A stretch of DNA of 64,000 nt from Heliopora coerulea (GCA_030142905.1 JASJOG010000319.1:228919-292918); one strand, 5' to 3'; shown: positions 12,360-23,948, counted from the first letter of the stretch. Notes: generated by a model not told the origin, from the sequence alone. Translations and numbers: made by a program.

Positions 12360-13428
12360 CGACTAACTGTATTAAAATGACATTCTTCGCTGAAGTTGAA
12401 TAGATGTCAATTAGTATAAATCTTGGGACTTTTCACGTTCAGGTAACCACTTACCTGATCTGCACAATCACAGGTACGTCTGAATCGAGTAGCTTAAAAA
12501 TACAAGTTCTGCGAACGGAATTGTTTTGAGCAGCTTTCAAAAGTAGCTTCCCGACTTCATTCTTCCCTAAAGGACACTTCTTGTACGAAATATTACCGCC
12601 TGGATTTTGCTGGTGTTTATTGGTAAAGTAGAATGAAGATTCTGGTTCATTCATCTCTGTAGGACGATTATTTTTGAACATTTTGCAGTATTTAAGCTCA
12701 CAGCGTTCATGGTCAATTGTTTGAGAAGTGGGATAGAACACTCGTCATCCAGAAGAGTTGTCCAGGCCATGACAGTCTTTGGATGCTTTCTCCGCTTCCC
12801 ACCCAAAGATTTCATTGCCTCAATCAGGATTTTTTTCGCTATGAAATGTCACCCCATTGAAGACTTTAGGATGTATTATTGGCTCGAAACAAAAATGCAA
12901 GGTAAACAGCCACGAGGTAATTCGCTGCAAAGCTACTTGTTTTTGGTCACCAAATTATCCTTCGGCAAAACAGTTGTCCGCTTTAGTCTTTCTCACTTCA
13001 AGAGTGATTTGTGCATGATGACCTTTACCGTATCCGGTCGGTAAGGCTTTCATCAGGATTTTAAAACCTCTGAAGAAGTTTAAAGTCGTCTGTGCGTAAA
13101 TTTACCGTTGAACCCTTTGTGTTGAGGTGCCACTGAATGCTTAGTTGAAAATACGCAAGAGTTGCTGGTTTATACGCCATTTTTCTTTTTTATTGATGTT
13201 TTGCCTTGGAAAAAGTACGTCTTTTACTTCCCTCTTCTCGTTCTTCTTTCGACAAAACTTGCACAAGGTTTGCTTGTCGTATTTTGTTTTATGTTTTGTA
13301 TTTTCCGATTTTTGGTCAGCGATAAAACTGCAGAACTCGTTCATGTTTTCTTTGTTTACTTCGTCGATTTCGTAATTCGTTTCATCTTCGTCACCAAAGT
13401 CTTGTACTTCCGGATGAATACTTAGCAT
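12360..13428 (-). pseudogene. Crypton-type tyrosine recombinase remnant (DUF3504-like)
   Basis: Two pieces read on the minus strand. The upstream piece (13,428-13,141) has the pattern FIADQKSENTKHKTKYD, like the N-terminal helical domain of Crypton-derived recombinases. The downstream piece (12,741-12,451) has NPGGNISYKKCPLGKNEVGK then SVRRTCIFKLLDSDVPV, which matches the DUF3504/catalytic core of Crypton and KIAA1958/ZMYM-type proteins, with the HxxR helix eroded. Decayed QRRMSF-like residues continue to about 12,360. The middle (12,741-13,140) is shifted and full of stops. Such enzymes cut and rejoin DNA through a tyrosine. The frame begins at the edge of the shared 630-bp Helitron block. 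Confidence 0.65.
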
Positions 13429-14055
13429 AAACCCTTATCATAGCAGATCTTAAAGACATTTGTAACCAACTTTGAGGTAACGTATAATTTATCAATTTTT
13501 AAAGTCGAAAAAATGTCAGAAAAATATTCAATCATGAGCTGTCCGTAATGCCGTATCCATTTGATAACATATGAGAATGCCCCACTTTTAAGACGGAAAG
13601 TCTGATCATCTAATAAAACAATCTTTCTTTAAGGCAAAATGAGTGAGAAGTCTAATTGGAAAATGACACGAATTACCATAAACCCGCAAATAATTCAGGG
13701 TATTGATCCTATCATTCGTTGTTTAATAATTTAATTGTAAGGATGGACATCTTACCATTTTTGAAACTGTTGAACGTTATTCTCAGCGAACTTTTTGTTT
13801 TAATAAAGCAGAATTGAAATTTTAGACGTAAATATGACTATAAGCAGTCTAAATATAAAATAATTTCCAGTTAGGATTGTTGTTTATTTGCGGCCAAATT
13901 CTGTGTGGATTTTTTTTTTATTGCATGTCCTCTTCCAGTTATAGTCAGGAGGATTTGTCTTTTTGAGAATTTTGAAAAATTATCATTGTTACTTGGATTC
14001 TCGAGAGATATATTGGAAGGGTGGGCGAGGGGTTGTTGTATGCACGTATTTCTAG
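13426..14055 (+). repeat. 630-bp block shared with 47,885-48,513
   Basis: Near-identical to 47,885-48,513, from CATAAACCCTTATCATAGC to CTAG, with only scattered differences. Both copies end in CTAG followed by T, as a Helitron 3' end should. The left flanks differ: Crypton sequence here, Tc1 transposase there. High identity implies recent spread. Confidence 0.85.
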
Positions 14056-14199
14056 TATTATGTCTATGTTATGAAAGTATAAGTCAGTGGATTCCGGTCC
14101 GGCATTCAAGTCTGCCCTGGGCAATCTTGGGTAATTGTTCTTGTTGATAAAATGAGAGGTTGGATTGAAGGATATTGTTCTCGTTCTTTTTTGGCTCAT

Positions 14200-14565
14200 A
14201 ATGCATAGAGATTTAATCCAATGAAACCTTACTTTGAAGGAAAATGAGTGAAAATTTTAATTCGAAAACGGCACGAAACACCACAAGCTCGAGATTAATA
14301 CAGGATCTTAATCCAAGCATCCATTGATTTAATTGTGAGAATTGATCTCTTAGCATTTGTTCAGGCATCAAAGGTTGTTCTCTCTAAACGAATTGTTTTA
14401 AAACTGAAGGAAATCTTAAACGAAAATGACTACCGAATTGTGTTTTTTCTTTTTGATTGTATTTACTCTTCAATTACAGTAAGGACGATTTGTCCTTTTC
14501 ACAATTTTGATCAATTCAATTCAAAGGGTGGGCGAGGGGTTGTTGCGTACGCGTATTTTTAATTA
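14200..14565 (+). mobile_element. diverged Helitron 3' domain, second tandem copy
   Basis: It resembles 13,610-14,050 at lower identity and ends in the same GGGTGGGCGAGGGGTTGTTG block (14,526-14,545). The terminal CTAG is replaced by TTAA-like sequence. It sits directly after Helitron 2, so this site has taken related elements more than once. Confidence 0.6.
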
Positions 14566-14954
14566 TATCTATATATTTTGCTACGAGTCAGGAAATATGG
14601 AAAAATTTGACGGTAATGACCTAACAGGTCTGCTAAATTTTCCAAAGATCGTTAACCCACTATAAATAGAGGGCGTTTGCCGAACACTTTCCTAAAGAGA
14701 TTTTTCAGCAACGTTCTATGAGGAATCCTGTTAATTTATTTTCATGAAACATACAATCATTTCTTCGGTTCGATTTTGTTGGAATATATTTGCAATTCTA
14801 AAATTCCATTTCTGTCATTCGAAACCATGTTTCGCTTGTATTTTGCGGAATAGGGAAAGGATTGTCAATCATCATCGTTCCGAGCATTAATTAGGTCATG
14901 TTTCTTTGCACCAAGATAGCCGAAAGCATGAATAAAGCGCAAGATTGCAGAGCT
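14566..14954. other. spacer, no gene seen
   Basis: No recognisable domain. A short motif, GGGAAAGGATTGTCAA near 14,851, recurs near 44,262, hinting at a further old repeat. Confidence 0.35.
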
Positions 14955-15320
14955 CAAAGCAATATAGTGTAACACAATACAGCACAATGCAACGCAACAT
15001 AACGCAATACAACAGCAAAATACCGACAGCACAACAAAGCACCGTACTTCACAACCCTGCAACACTACAGGACTACACAACACAGCAGTCACAGCACAAT
15101 ACAGCACAACAAATAAAGAAAAAAACGCCATTTAACACATTACAGCTGCTCAGCGCATGACAGTACAATCTAAACCAAAACAATGTAGCAAACCAGTGCA
15201 ATATATGTTGTATTATTCATTACAAAACTCAGAAGAACGCGACACCATCACAACACAAGACAAACATCACAACACAGAGCAAACCAAGGCAGCGTAGTAC
15301 AGCAGGACACTGACGCATGA
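14955..15320. repeat. degenerate pentanucleotide repeat (AAYRC-like)
   Basis: Units such as CAATA, CAGCA, CAACG and CAACA follow each other with a period close to five from about 14,968, drifting into ACAGCACAA-type units to about 15,300. Low-complexity open frames on both strands (14,865-15,160) are products of this repeat, not genes. Confidence 0.7.
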
Positions 15321-15424
15321 TATAGGACAAATCGTGTTGTGGCTTATTTGAGCACTCCTTAACCACACCTACTACTTGTAATTTACTCTTGGTCTCTGCA
15401 CGCTCCTGAACTCACTGGGAGTGC

Positions 15425-15705
15425 TGGTAGCACAGAGGTAGTGCGCATGTCTCTCTTCACTGTGACTAGGGTTCGTTTACGGTTCCTAGCAGTTACCTGG
15501 TTAACATTACCTTGGTCATATGTGTGAAGTTTGTTATCCAGGTTGACTCTACCAAACACCGCAAGTTTTCTCAGAGTTCTCTGGTTCCCTCCTGAATAAC
15601 ACTGGATCCGTGAGGGTGGTCCTTGCGTGACCTCTAGGGTGAAAAGCTTAGGTACCTGATAGGGTTATCCACTACAAATAAAGGCACTTTACCTTTACCT
15701 TTACA
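15425..15705 (+). mobile_element. tRNA-derived SINE, copy 1
   Basis: The head reads like a tRNA-type polymerase III promoter: a box A-like GGTAGCACAGAGGTAG and an eroded box B in GGGTTCGTTTACG. The body (CTCTACCAAACACCGC, ACACTGGATCCGTGAGGG, CTGATAGGGTTATCCA) and the TTTACC-rich tail match the copy at 38,688-38,970. It is non-coding and depends on a LINE for movement. Confidence 0.75.
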
Positions 15706-18009
15706 GTATGGAGAGCGGTGCTATCTGACAAACGACGTTGACGTGTGCCTACCAACTTTTTCAAGGACCTACGCAAGTGTCAATTCAAAGGGCGCTGCGA
15801 GGGATGAACCACAAACAAAGTTCTGTCCAGGTTCCTGTTTCAATAATGGCCAAGGATTTAGGGTGATATGGCGCAAAGATACAACTCTGATAGACCTTTA
15901 AAGCATGTTGGACGTTTACTCCACTCATTCTTTGCGACTTATTGTCGGAGACACAGGGAAAGGTAAAGACAACTGGAGTGTAATCTTTAGTAACTTTGCA
16001 TGGGTTAGATATAACCATTGGCAAATGTGCGATTCTGAAAAGGTAATTTATTGATTTCAGGCAGTAAGTGATTTGCATTGGTACCTTGTCCTTACCCATA
16101 AAATCGGTCTATAAAATATTCGCTGGTGATGCAAAATTGGTTAGAAAAGTAGAATTAGAAATTTCAGTAACCACTGAGTAATTTGATAAAATAAAAACAA
16201 CGGAATAGTTGCGAGGCCCGAGGGGAAATAGGGGTCCGGACCCCAGTTTTCATAAGTATGCTCAACGAAATTCGCTCAAATAAGAAGAGTAAAAGTGCAG
16301 GTGGAGGACTCTAGTCTTCCTCGAAACAGTTAGGAAGTGGCTATGAAACGCTGGAGAAACGTTAGAGGCAAATTATAATTTAAAACTAAGTATTTCTTCA
16401 TACCTAACAGTATCTATGTGTCTTTGACCAACATGGATCCCTACCCCCACTCGTTTTACTCTGGCCACACCAGTGGAACGGAACTCTAAAAAGTGAAAAC
16501 ATTTTTATTTTCAACGTTTTCACTTCTTTGCAGTGATCATGAGAGATATTCTTGAGTGCAGTTTGCACGGTCTTCCCCCCGACTAAAGCCGCTACTCAAC
16601 CACGGGATGAAAGCCTCCAAAGAACTCGTAATGTTCTGCTAATAATTATCAGTTTTCCTTGTGTATATACTAGACTTTGCTGCACTCGGAGTGTTATTGA
16701 CAATGACTGCAACCTAGTCGAAACGTCGAAAATAAAAATGAAAAAAATACAAACCACTTTTCGGCGAAGAGGCGTGTGGGGTGTGGGGTCTGACTCTTCC
16801 CCACAAATGTCTGTGAAAAAAACAGAAAATTCGAGCTAAAATAGATAGTAATTTGGGCAAAATTTGGTTTGGTGAGGTAGGTCAAATCATTTTTGGTTAC
16901 TGGTTTATATTTAATTTACGTATCAGGTCTGAGGAGGCAAAGGTAAACGACACATGACCTGAATGCGCGTCGAATTAAAGTCGGGCAATTTTTGAAAGGA
17001 TACAATATTTGGACAAATTAAGCTTTACACCCTCCTGTCCCAGTCAAAATGGTTTAAGATGGTAATCTACAAAAAGAATCAATATTTCTTGATTTTTAAA
17101 ATTTCAATTAAATTGATTAATGAGTTACTGTTCTTTTGTTTTGTGATACCAAGTCATTCGTGTTTGCACAGGAAAGGACAAAATGTAAATGACTGGTTTT
17201 AAGTTATGTTTGCCTTTTTAAGATTGTGGGGACTACTTGAAAGCTAACACTTTTTCTTTGTTGAGCAGAAGGCTTTACCTGAATGCTCCCTTTTATGTTT
17301 AGACCGTACGGTACTTAATATAAAACAAACACGTCAAAAATCAGGCAGATCTGTTGAAGTAATATTGGAATATTTCTGATGGCATTTTACAATTTTTACA
17401 CTAAAATTTGGCATTTTAATGAAAATTAGAGTAAGGTTTGTTAACAGGGTATTTTTGGACTGCATTATAATTGTGAGCTAGCAGTGGTCCGATTTTTCTT
17501 GTTGTGTCATGCCTGTATCAACACTAACCCTAGAACAGTTTACTTTGAACCGTTGGAGTTTGTGAAATTTTTAAGATTCGATGTGGTAGAAAATTCTTAA
17601 GTTCCGAACAGAGTTGTATTCCTTATCACGTAATTTATTTTAATGCAAAATTTGTGGAATTAGTTTGAACAGATAATGAGAATTTGGAAAAATCGAGACT
17701 TGCTTACATTAGGTCAAGTTTAAAATTTGAAATCAACACGAACAAGAAGGCGTCTATTCAGCGGGGGGAGTTTTCGCCTTTTTGAACCTTTCGCCATTAA
17801 TCAAGTTGTTAACGTAACCGCCTTTTGTTAGATTCGATTATTTGTTTTCTTGAGCTGTGATATCTTGAAAGTGTTGAAGTCTAGGGCTATGTCATGTGAC
17901 AATGCATATTTTGTTTTTGTTAATTAAATGTGGCGTACGATTGCTGATCTCTACATCCCCTTGAAAACTACTTTCGAATTGGATTGTGGTTACACCTTTT
18001 GAAATTTCG
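15706..18009. other. gene-poor spacer
   Basis: No gene is supported. A 104-codon minus-strand frame (15,785-16,099) and a 95-codon plus-strand frame (16,552-16,839) have no motif I recognise. The rest is AT-rich and without clear repeats. Confidence 0.4.
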
Positions 18010-18615
18010 ACATAGACTTTCCCTCATTTCAAATCTCCGGGAGCTTATACTCAGTGGCGTAACGGACTATGGTCAGGGTTAAAGCAACTCCTAAGGCCCC
18101 CCCCCCAATGAATCTGTAAAGACAATTGAGATTAAAGTCTTGAAATATACTGTATGTCGATACTGAGGGAGGTAACGGGGGCCCCCGAACGAAAATGTTC
18201 TAAGGGCTCCCAGTAGTTCCGTTACGCCACTGCTAATACAAAGTCTAATTTGGGGTCAAAACCAAAATGCCAAACATAGCCTAAACGAGAGACTTTCCGA
18301 CATATCTCAATGATATGCCAATCTAAATATTTTTAAAAATGTTATGAACTAGCTACCCTAAATTCAGGTCTCCGTCGGTTCCCTGATGCGACCTCCACCC
18401 GAAGAACACCACCACCAAAATATGGAATTGTTTTGACTTCTCGGTTCTTTGAAAAGCCATGGGCAGATCGACTATCACTCGGACTTTGCATGATGTCTCT
18501 TAAGTAGGCCACAAGATTGTAGTGGAACCTTATTTTGACGGATTCACGCCTCAACAAACAACTACGTTTTGGCGCCATTCCAACGTCTCTCGCGAATAGC
18601 ACTTGAATCCTTGCG
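18010..18615. repeat. dispersed repeat, copy 2 of 3, with a MITE inside
   Basis: Same family as 5,690-6,055. The MITE at 18,052-18,232 explains its extra length. Its right part (CCAACGTCTCTCGC near 18,579) also matches copy 3. It abuts the left, broken end of the virus-like element, so it may mark where that element was truncated. Confidence 0.8.
18052..18232. mobile_element. hAT-type MITE (181 bp)
   Basis: Perfect 14-bp terminal inverted repeats: CAGTGGCGTAACGG at the left and CCGTTACGCCACTG at the right. Flanks cttatact (18,044-18,051) and ctaataca (18,233-18,240) match at 6 of 8. Copies 1 and 3 of the host repeat lack the insert, which confirms an insertion. Confidence 0.9.
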
Positions 18616-20150
18616 GGATATAAGTTACAATATATTTTTTCCTTCGCTGTTTGTATTGGTCGTAAATGAACCAGGCAACAGCTATTGCAAGCACCCAAAG
18701 GTTACTAGCAAGCCATGCCAACTCTTCAGCACCCCGTGATATGGCTTGGGGGATGATATTTAATAATGGGGCTAATAATGGTCCAAGTTTTTTTACCAAG
18801 ATTATAGACAGCCTTAGCAGACTTTCCAGTAGCTTGTGCACCTTTAGATATGGCCTTCCGAGCACCCACGACTATTGTTTTTATAATACCAGCGATGGTG
18901 ATTGCCAAAGCGCTTACACCAATTAAGTTCTTTTTTGCCCACTCTTTGAATCGTTCTAGTCTTTTCAAATCGTTTATTGATTCATTGTCATCTCCTGTTT
19001 CTTCGATTATTTCTTTAGCTTCATTGTTTTCTGGTTGTTCATTCTTTTCTGTTAATCTTATGTAATCAGCTTTTAAATATGCGGTTTCACTTATATTTTT
19101 ATAGAGTTGTTCTCTTCTAGGGTCGGCCTCTTTCAATGCTTCTAATCTGAAATGTTCGCCTTGTGCTTCTAGTGAATCTATCTTTTCGTCTACAGTACCG
19201 GTTGGGTTTAAAAACATTGATGCTTCTCTTAATTCTTGGTCAGTTATGGTTAATGCTTCTATTGAGGTGGCTTTGTCTTCTAGTCTAGTATATATTTTTT
19301 CCACTGAATCTGAAACTATTTCGTCTATTACTTCTTTTGGTATGTCTGGTAAAATTATATCGTCACTACTATCATTGTTGAGTACACTTTTAGGAATATT
19401 TCTTAATTCTCTTCTTAGAGATTCAATTTTCTTGTCCAGGTTCTGGTTTTTTATAGTATCTATTTTTTTCTATGACCATCTCCCTGATTTGTTCTTGTGT
19501 TTGGGTTTCATATAGAGGCCTCTCTTTGCTTTTTGATATTATGTTTTCAACTTTTTCTTTCGGTATTTTGGTTTCTTTTGATATTTCTACAATTATTTTT
19601 CTGGTTTTGTCGAATATTTTATTTAATAAGCTATTGAACTCATCAGCTTCTGGTGTATTTTAATTGAGTCTTTTTGAGGGAATATTTTTTGATGTATTTA
19701 GTTCTATTAGATCGATAACTTTGTAAGACAATATTGTTGTGAAATCATCTTGAATCGACTTCATTTTTTTGTTTTCCCCGAAGTTTCCATCTCGTTCGAA
19801 AATGTTACCTATGAAGTTATTGATACTGTTCTTTGTTCCCTTATTTGATATTACTGTTTTGTCTTTCATTTCATAATCTATGTCTTCGTCTATCCAACTG
19901 GTACTCTTAAAGGGGTTTTCTGTTTTAATACAGAGTTTAAGCTTGTCTATGTATTCTCTCCTTTTTTATAATTTCAGTGAATTCATGGTAGTTAGAGGTG
20001 TTACCATTTGCAATTTCACCAAGAATCATAGACTCACGTTTTAATAGTGATCGATGTTTATCATTAAGTTCTTCCAAACCTATATTATCGTATTCATCGT
20101 ATACAGGGTATTCTTGCGTTTCAAAATCATCAAATCCTTCAGCCGTTTGT
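18600..20150 (-). pseudogene. viral coiled-coil protein with hydrophobic C-terminus, broken
   Basis: Last gene of the minus-strand arm. Frames between about 20,150 and 18,600 join into one long acidic, helical protein (roughly 500 residues) followed by hydrophobic stretches (VSALAITIAGIIKTIVVGA near 18,900; LLAPLLNII and LWVLAIAVAWFIYD near 18,670-18,770) and a basic tail. Lesions: a frameshift near 19,965 in a T run, an in-frame TAA near 19,663, a frameshift near 19,470 and another near 18,790. The last codons run into the dispersed repeat, so the true end may be lost. The clean piece is 18,726-19,304. Function is unknown; a membrane-active or internal virion protein is a guess from the helix-plus-hydrophobic-tail layout. 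The ATG is not preserved near 20,145, just after the integrase stop. Confidence 0.65.
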
Positions 20151-20155
20151 ATATA

Positions 20156-21232
20156 TTACTCTATATTTTGTATGTCACTCTCAGGAATCCGACTATTATG
20201 GTTACTATCACAACCTAACCATTTAACAAGAACCATTTTTTTACCTTTTACTGTTTTTCTTTTTAGTATTTTTTCAACTTTATAGACATTGTCCTTTTTA
20301 TCAACACTTGACAACTCCTCTTCATAGAATTTCCCAACAATTGGTTCACCTTCTAGATCCTCTATTTCATAAACAGTTGGGTCACCGCGAATAACCTTAG
20401 TTAATTTAAACAGTTCTTTTGTGAAATTGGCTTCATAACCTTTAGTGAAAATGCTTTTATACTTGGATATCCTAACTGTATCACCAATTTTGAACTTATT
20501 TATAGGTAAGTCACCATATAAATGACCATACAGTGTCCAAACTTCATCCTTACATCTTTTGGTTTCATTAAGATAGTGCTATGCTTGGTATTATTGTAAT
20601 TATATACTAACTGATCTAAAATGTTAATCCAATTATATGTCCCTTTACTGTAGAAGTACTTCCACATGGTAGTTTTGAGTGTCCTATTGAATCTGTCCAC
20701 AACACCAGCCTTTTTATCACTATTAGTAGAGAAGTATTTTATATCATGTTTTTCTAATACCGACTTTACACCAACATTGTAGAACTCTTTACCGTCATCA
20801 AATTGCGCTAATTTAGGATTGTCACCAAAATACTCTTTGCACTGTCTCAATAATTCTGTGAATGCTTTTGTCATGCTATTAGTATCTTTTTTATAAACTG
20901 GTACAGCAAATGCATACCTGCTGAGTATTTCAATAGCTGTTAGTATCCAGTAATAACCCCTTATTTTTGTTTTTATACAAACCCATATCTACGAGATCCA
21001 TTTGTATTTGCTCACCAAGATAGGTAACTTTAGTTTGTCTGAATTTATGTTTTCTGACAATTGGCTTGTATCTGGTATAAGTGTCTTGTGATTTCAACCA
21101 TGATTTGACTTGAGTTCTAGTAACAGGGATACCTTCATCTAATGCTTTTTGATATACTCTTTCAGCTGATTGGTAACCAGTTTTAGGGTTGTAATAAATA
21201 TCTCTCAACCCTTGTTTTAATTCAATGTCCAT
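20156..21232 (-). pseudogene. retroviral-type (rve) integrase with C-terminal chromodomain, broken
   Basis: ATG at 21,230-21,232. Order: N-terminal helical/zinc-like region, catalytic core with the first Asp in IQMDLVDMG (residue 79), second Asp in AQFDDGKEF (near 20,790), the third position in AGVVDRFNRTLK (near 20,700), an SH3-like part, then a chromodomain (YKVEKILKRK, MVLVKWLG, RIPESDIQNI near 20,280-20,160). Stop TAA at 20,156-20,158. Polinton/Maverick integrases have this layout and insert the element into host DNA; the chromodomain is thought to read histone marks. Frameshifts lie near 20,955 and 20,545. The usual catalytic Glu is Asp here (VVDRF), which would likely abolish or weaken strand transfer. 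It follows the 21,238 gene by 5 bases. Confidence 0.85.
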
Positions 21233-21237
21233 ATAAC

Positions 21238-21890
21238 TTACAATATACGTAGTTCCAATAGAATTGATCCGAATTGAGTTTTATTATTATTTCCAACGAC
21301 ATTAAAATTGAGCTTATTACAAACACCTTTGTTTATTGGTATTTTACTTTCAATGTCAAAATAATGTTGAACGCTACCTTTAAGTGACTGTGAAGTTGTT
21401 ATTGGAAGTGTTAAAATAACATCACTTCTCTTACCATTTGTATATTATTTTGCCTTTCTACCATGTCACACTTAATTTCTATGTATTCGAGTCCATTATT
21501 TATATTGACAGAATTTCCACTTTTTGTCTTTGTATTGGCACTTATTGTCTGGTCTTTATTAAATCCTAAAATGGGACCGACATTTTTCAAATCCATAGCA
21601 TTGTCGCTAGTAATAGAATATGTTCCATCATAATCATTTGATTCTAAAGTGACAGTACCATAACCTTCGATCTCCTTCTTAAGCATAGAGAATGTCATAT
21701 ATCCTTCTGGTATGACATTTTTGACACTATTGTATGTCAATTCATTGTTTTCACTGGAAATATTGTTATAATTCCAAAAGACTGACACCTTCTTGACGTA
21801 CAAGTATGGATTATCGTTGATTACCAAAATCGAATCATCCAGAATGATTTCCTTACTATCGCCTTCTACAAACACAGTAATTTTCTTCAT
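21238..21890 (-). pseudogene. viral protein, candidate capsid/jelly-roll structural subunit
   Basis: First gene of the minus-strand arm; ATG at 21,888-21,890. The open part (21,411-21,890, 159 residues) is rich in predicted beta strands (MKKITVFVEG, YVKKVSVFWNY, GTVTLESND) and contains GPILGFNKDQTI followed by NGLEYIEIKCDMVE. A one-base shift near 21,415 separates it from a C-terminal part ending FGSILLELRIL at TAA 21,238-21,240. About 215 residues of beta-rich protein next to the integrase suits a minor capsid/penton-like role, but I see no signature that proves it. Other explanations, such as a secreted or binding protein, remain open. Confidence 0.5.
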
Positions 21891-21962
21891 TGTATAATAT
21901 GTAGTATATTATATATGGACCATATTCTAAGAAACTACTATGGAAAGAACTATGATTAGGCT
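21891..21962. promoter_or_regulatory. divergent promoter of the virus-like element
   Basis: A 72-base gap between two divergent start codons (21,890 minus, 21,963 plus). It holds ATAATATGTAGTATATTATA (21,895-21,914), a variant of the AT-rich motif found before most genes of the element, here nearly palindromic, so it could fire both ways. Confidence 0.6.
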
Positions 21963-23063
21963 ATGGAAAATTCTAAAAAGAAAAGAGCAGAAATGCGAAC
22001 TGATTTCATTAAAAAGTACCCAAATGTTGATATTAGTAAATTCGATTTCGAAATAGACATCAATCAGGATGGAACAGTTGGGTCAACTGCTATATATTTC
22101 AAGAATTCGGATGTTTTAAGGACGGATATAACAAGTGACACATTCCTTAATGATAAATCAATGACTAAATACCTTTATTCCAACAAAAGTCATATTCTTT
22201 CCCTTGATTCTAAAGTTAAACATAGTATTTTCCTAAAAATATGGAAAATAGGAGGGACAGTTCAGGTATTACCAAAGGGTAGAAGACATGTGGGTTTTTA
22301 AGGAAAAGAGTATTATTGGGATAATTTCCCTATTGAATATGTGTTGCCTTACCCAATAAACCAATTTAAAGTATATGTAAATAACACAGACTATTTCATG
22401 AGTAATCTTCCTCCACTAAATATAACAACTAAAAACAATGCTGAGTGGAATCTTTAAGAGCCTTATTTTCAATCTTTAGTAGGAACATGGATAGCAACTT
22501 ATGCATCAGGCATATCTGTAGAGCACTTAACTTTCAAACCAGACGTCCCTAAACAAATTACATCACTTATGAGATTTCATTCATACTTTACAGTTAGAAG
22601 AATAATGCGAGAATTCAAATCATTACCTAATAATAAAGTTCAGTACATAATGAATAAATATAAGGCAAATTTCCTAAAAGATCATACACCAAAATGGAGA
22701 TGGCAAGACGTTTCGGGTTATAAGAATGAACATTTAGGACAATACGTTGTGGATACGAGTAAATTTACAAAACTTCATGGACCCGGTGTTGGTTTTATTC
22801 GTGATTTACAAAACGACTACAAGAAATTCATTCCAAAGAAATCAGGTGGGTTGACATCTCAAGGAACCAAACTACTTAATCAATCGATCGAGGCATATAT
22901 TTATAGTGTACGTGGTGCTCAAGCTAGGACAAAACAGAGTATTTACGGGTCTAGAGCATCAGCATTAGAGACACAAAAAGTTTTCAGACAGGTTTTAGAA
23001 GATTCTATTATAAACTATGAAACATCAACATGGATAAACAATATGAATCAGGTGGTGTCATGA
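21963..23063 (+). pseudogene. uncharacterised viral protein (about 365 residues), broken
   Basis: ATG at 21,963 opens a frame that shifts near 22,300, meets an in-frame TAA near 22,456, and resumes to a stop at 23,063. The N-terminal part has DISKFDFEIDINQDGTVGS and IGGTVQVLPKGR; the middle has PIEYVLPYPINQFKVYVNN and a segment WIATYASGISVEHLTFKP; the C-terminal part is basic and helical (KAN..KDHTPKWRWQDVSGY, RGAQARTKQSIYGSRASA). It is the first gene rightward from the divergent promoter. The position would suit a structural or early gene. I do not recognise the family. Confidence 0.55.
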
Positions 23064-23081
23064 ATTAATGTGGTTCTTAAT

Positions 23082-23422
23082 ATGGCCATCAGTCCGACTC
23101 TATGGTTGATACCTAACAATCTAATTATATTAGAAAAACCAATAGTACGATATAACAAGCTAAAAGTAACAGATGAAATCATGAATGTCGAATTAAATAA
23201 GAATGTAAATTATTATTGAACAACAAAAAATCAACCAAAAAAGGTGCATCAAGAAGCACCAACACATCATTTAGAAACTCTAGATGATATTCCAAAACAA
23301 GAGAAGAAGGAAACAAATAATGGCAAAATAAAAGAAAGCACAGATGACCACCATACTGAATTAATAACAATAATGACTATATCGAGAATAGCAACGTATT
23401 TAATAACAAAATATATCACATA
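23082..23422 (+). pseudogene. small viral ORF with in-frame TGA
   Basis: ATG at 23,082 gives 45 residues to TGA 23,217-23,219. The same frame then stays open to TAA near 23,420 (an acidic/polar middle with HHLETLDDIPKQEKKE and a short hydrophobic end). Either a 45-residue peptide or a 113-codon gene with one stop. No family recognised. Confidence 0.4.
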
Positions 23423-23948
23423 ATATAGAAAATGTCTTTATTTATGGTTATACTGATAAAACACAAGAAGAAATAGAAAAGCGTGACACTGATAAGCTAT
23501 CTATAAATGGAGGAACTATGAAGGGTTATCTAGATATGAGTCTATGGGCCATTAAAGGAAATCCTGACCTTATTTTTGATGATCAGCTTATTAGAAAGAA
23601 GTATACAGACGATAAGTTCGTAACAATAACTGGCTTCAGAAGACAACTATCCGAACCTCTTCTGTGGGAGTACTTTAAAAAAATATAGTTCTTCTGTATA
23701 TAGGTTTGATAGAGGGATAAATAATAGTGAGTTGATTTATGACGCCACAACAAGGAAAGTACTTAAGGTAATAGATCAGGCAATTCAAGGTAATGATGCT
23801 GCTCAAAACACCACAAATTTACAAACTACGTTTAGTACGAAATCTGAAAGAATTAATCATAGATATTTTATAAAGTTTGACGGATCAAAACGTATGGTTA
23901 GTGATATCATTCTAAATACAGCTAGTGGATCAAAGGACATTGTTAATA

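Larger units (their letters stand above)
11814..14055 (+). mobile_element. Helitron 2, non-autonomous, carrying a Crypton remnant
   Basis: It starts with TCCCCTCGCCCACCGAGCG at 11,814 after an A, inside Helitron 1, and shares about 140 bases with the 5' end of that element, including a TA microsatellite at 11,935-11,961. A matching 3' end is CTAG at 14,052-14,055 followed by T, about 25 bases after GGGTGGGCGAGGGG. The 5' CCCCTCGCCCACC and 3' GGTGGGCGAGGGG are inverted complements, like the asymmetric terminal inverted repeats of Helitron2/Helentron elements. No Rep gene lies inside. Pairing these two ends is an inference. Confidence 0.6.

Noticed and set aside
14865..15160. Cysteine/valine-rich and glutamine/threonine-rich frames on opposite strands
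   Set aside because: Both arise from the period-5 AAYRC repeat.
19246..19663. Plus-strand frames across the minus arm of the viral element
   Set aside because: Antisense shadows of the coiled-coil gene, which reads coherently on the minus strand.
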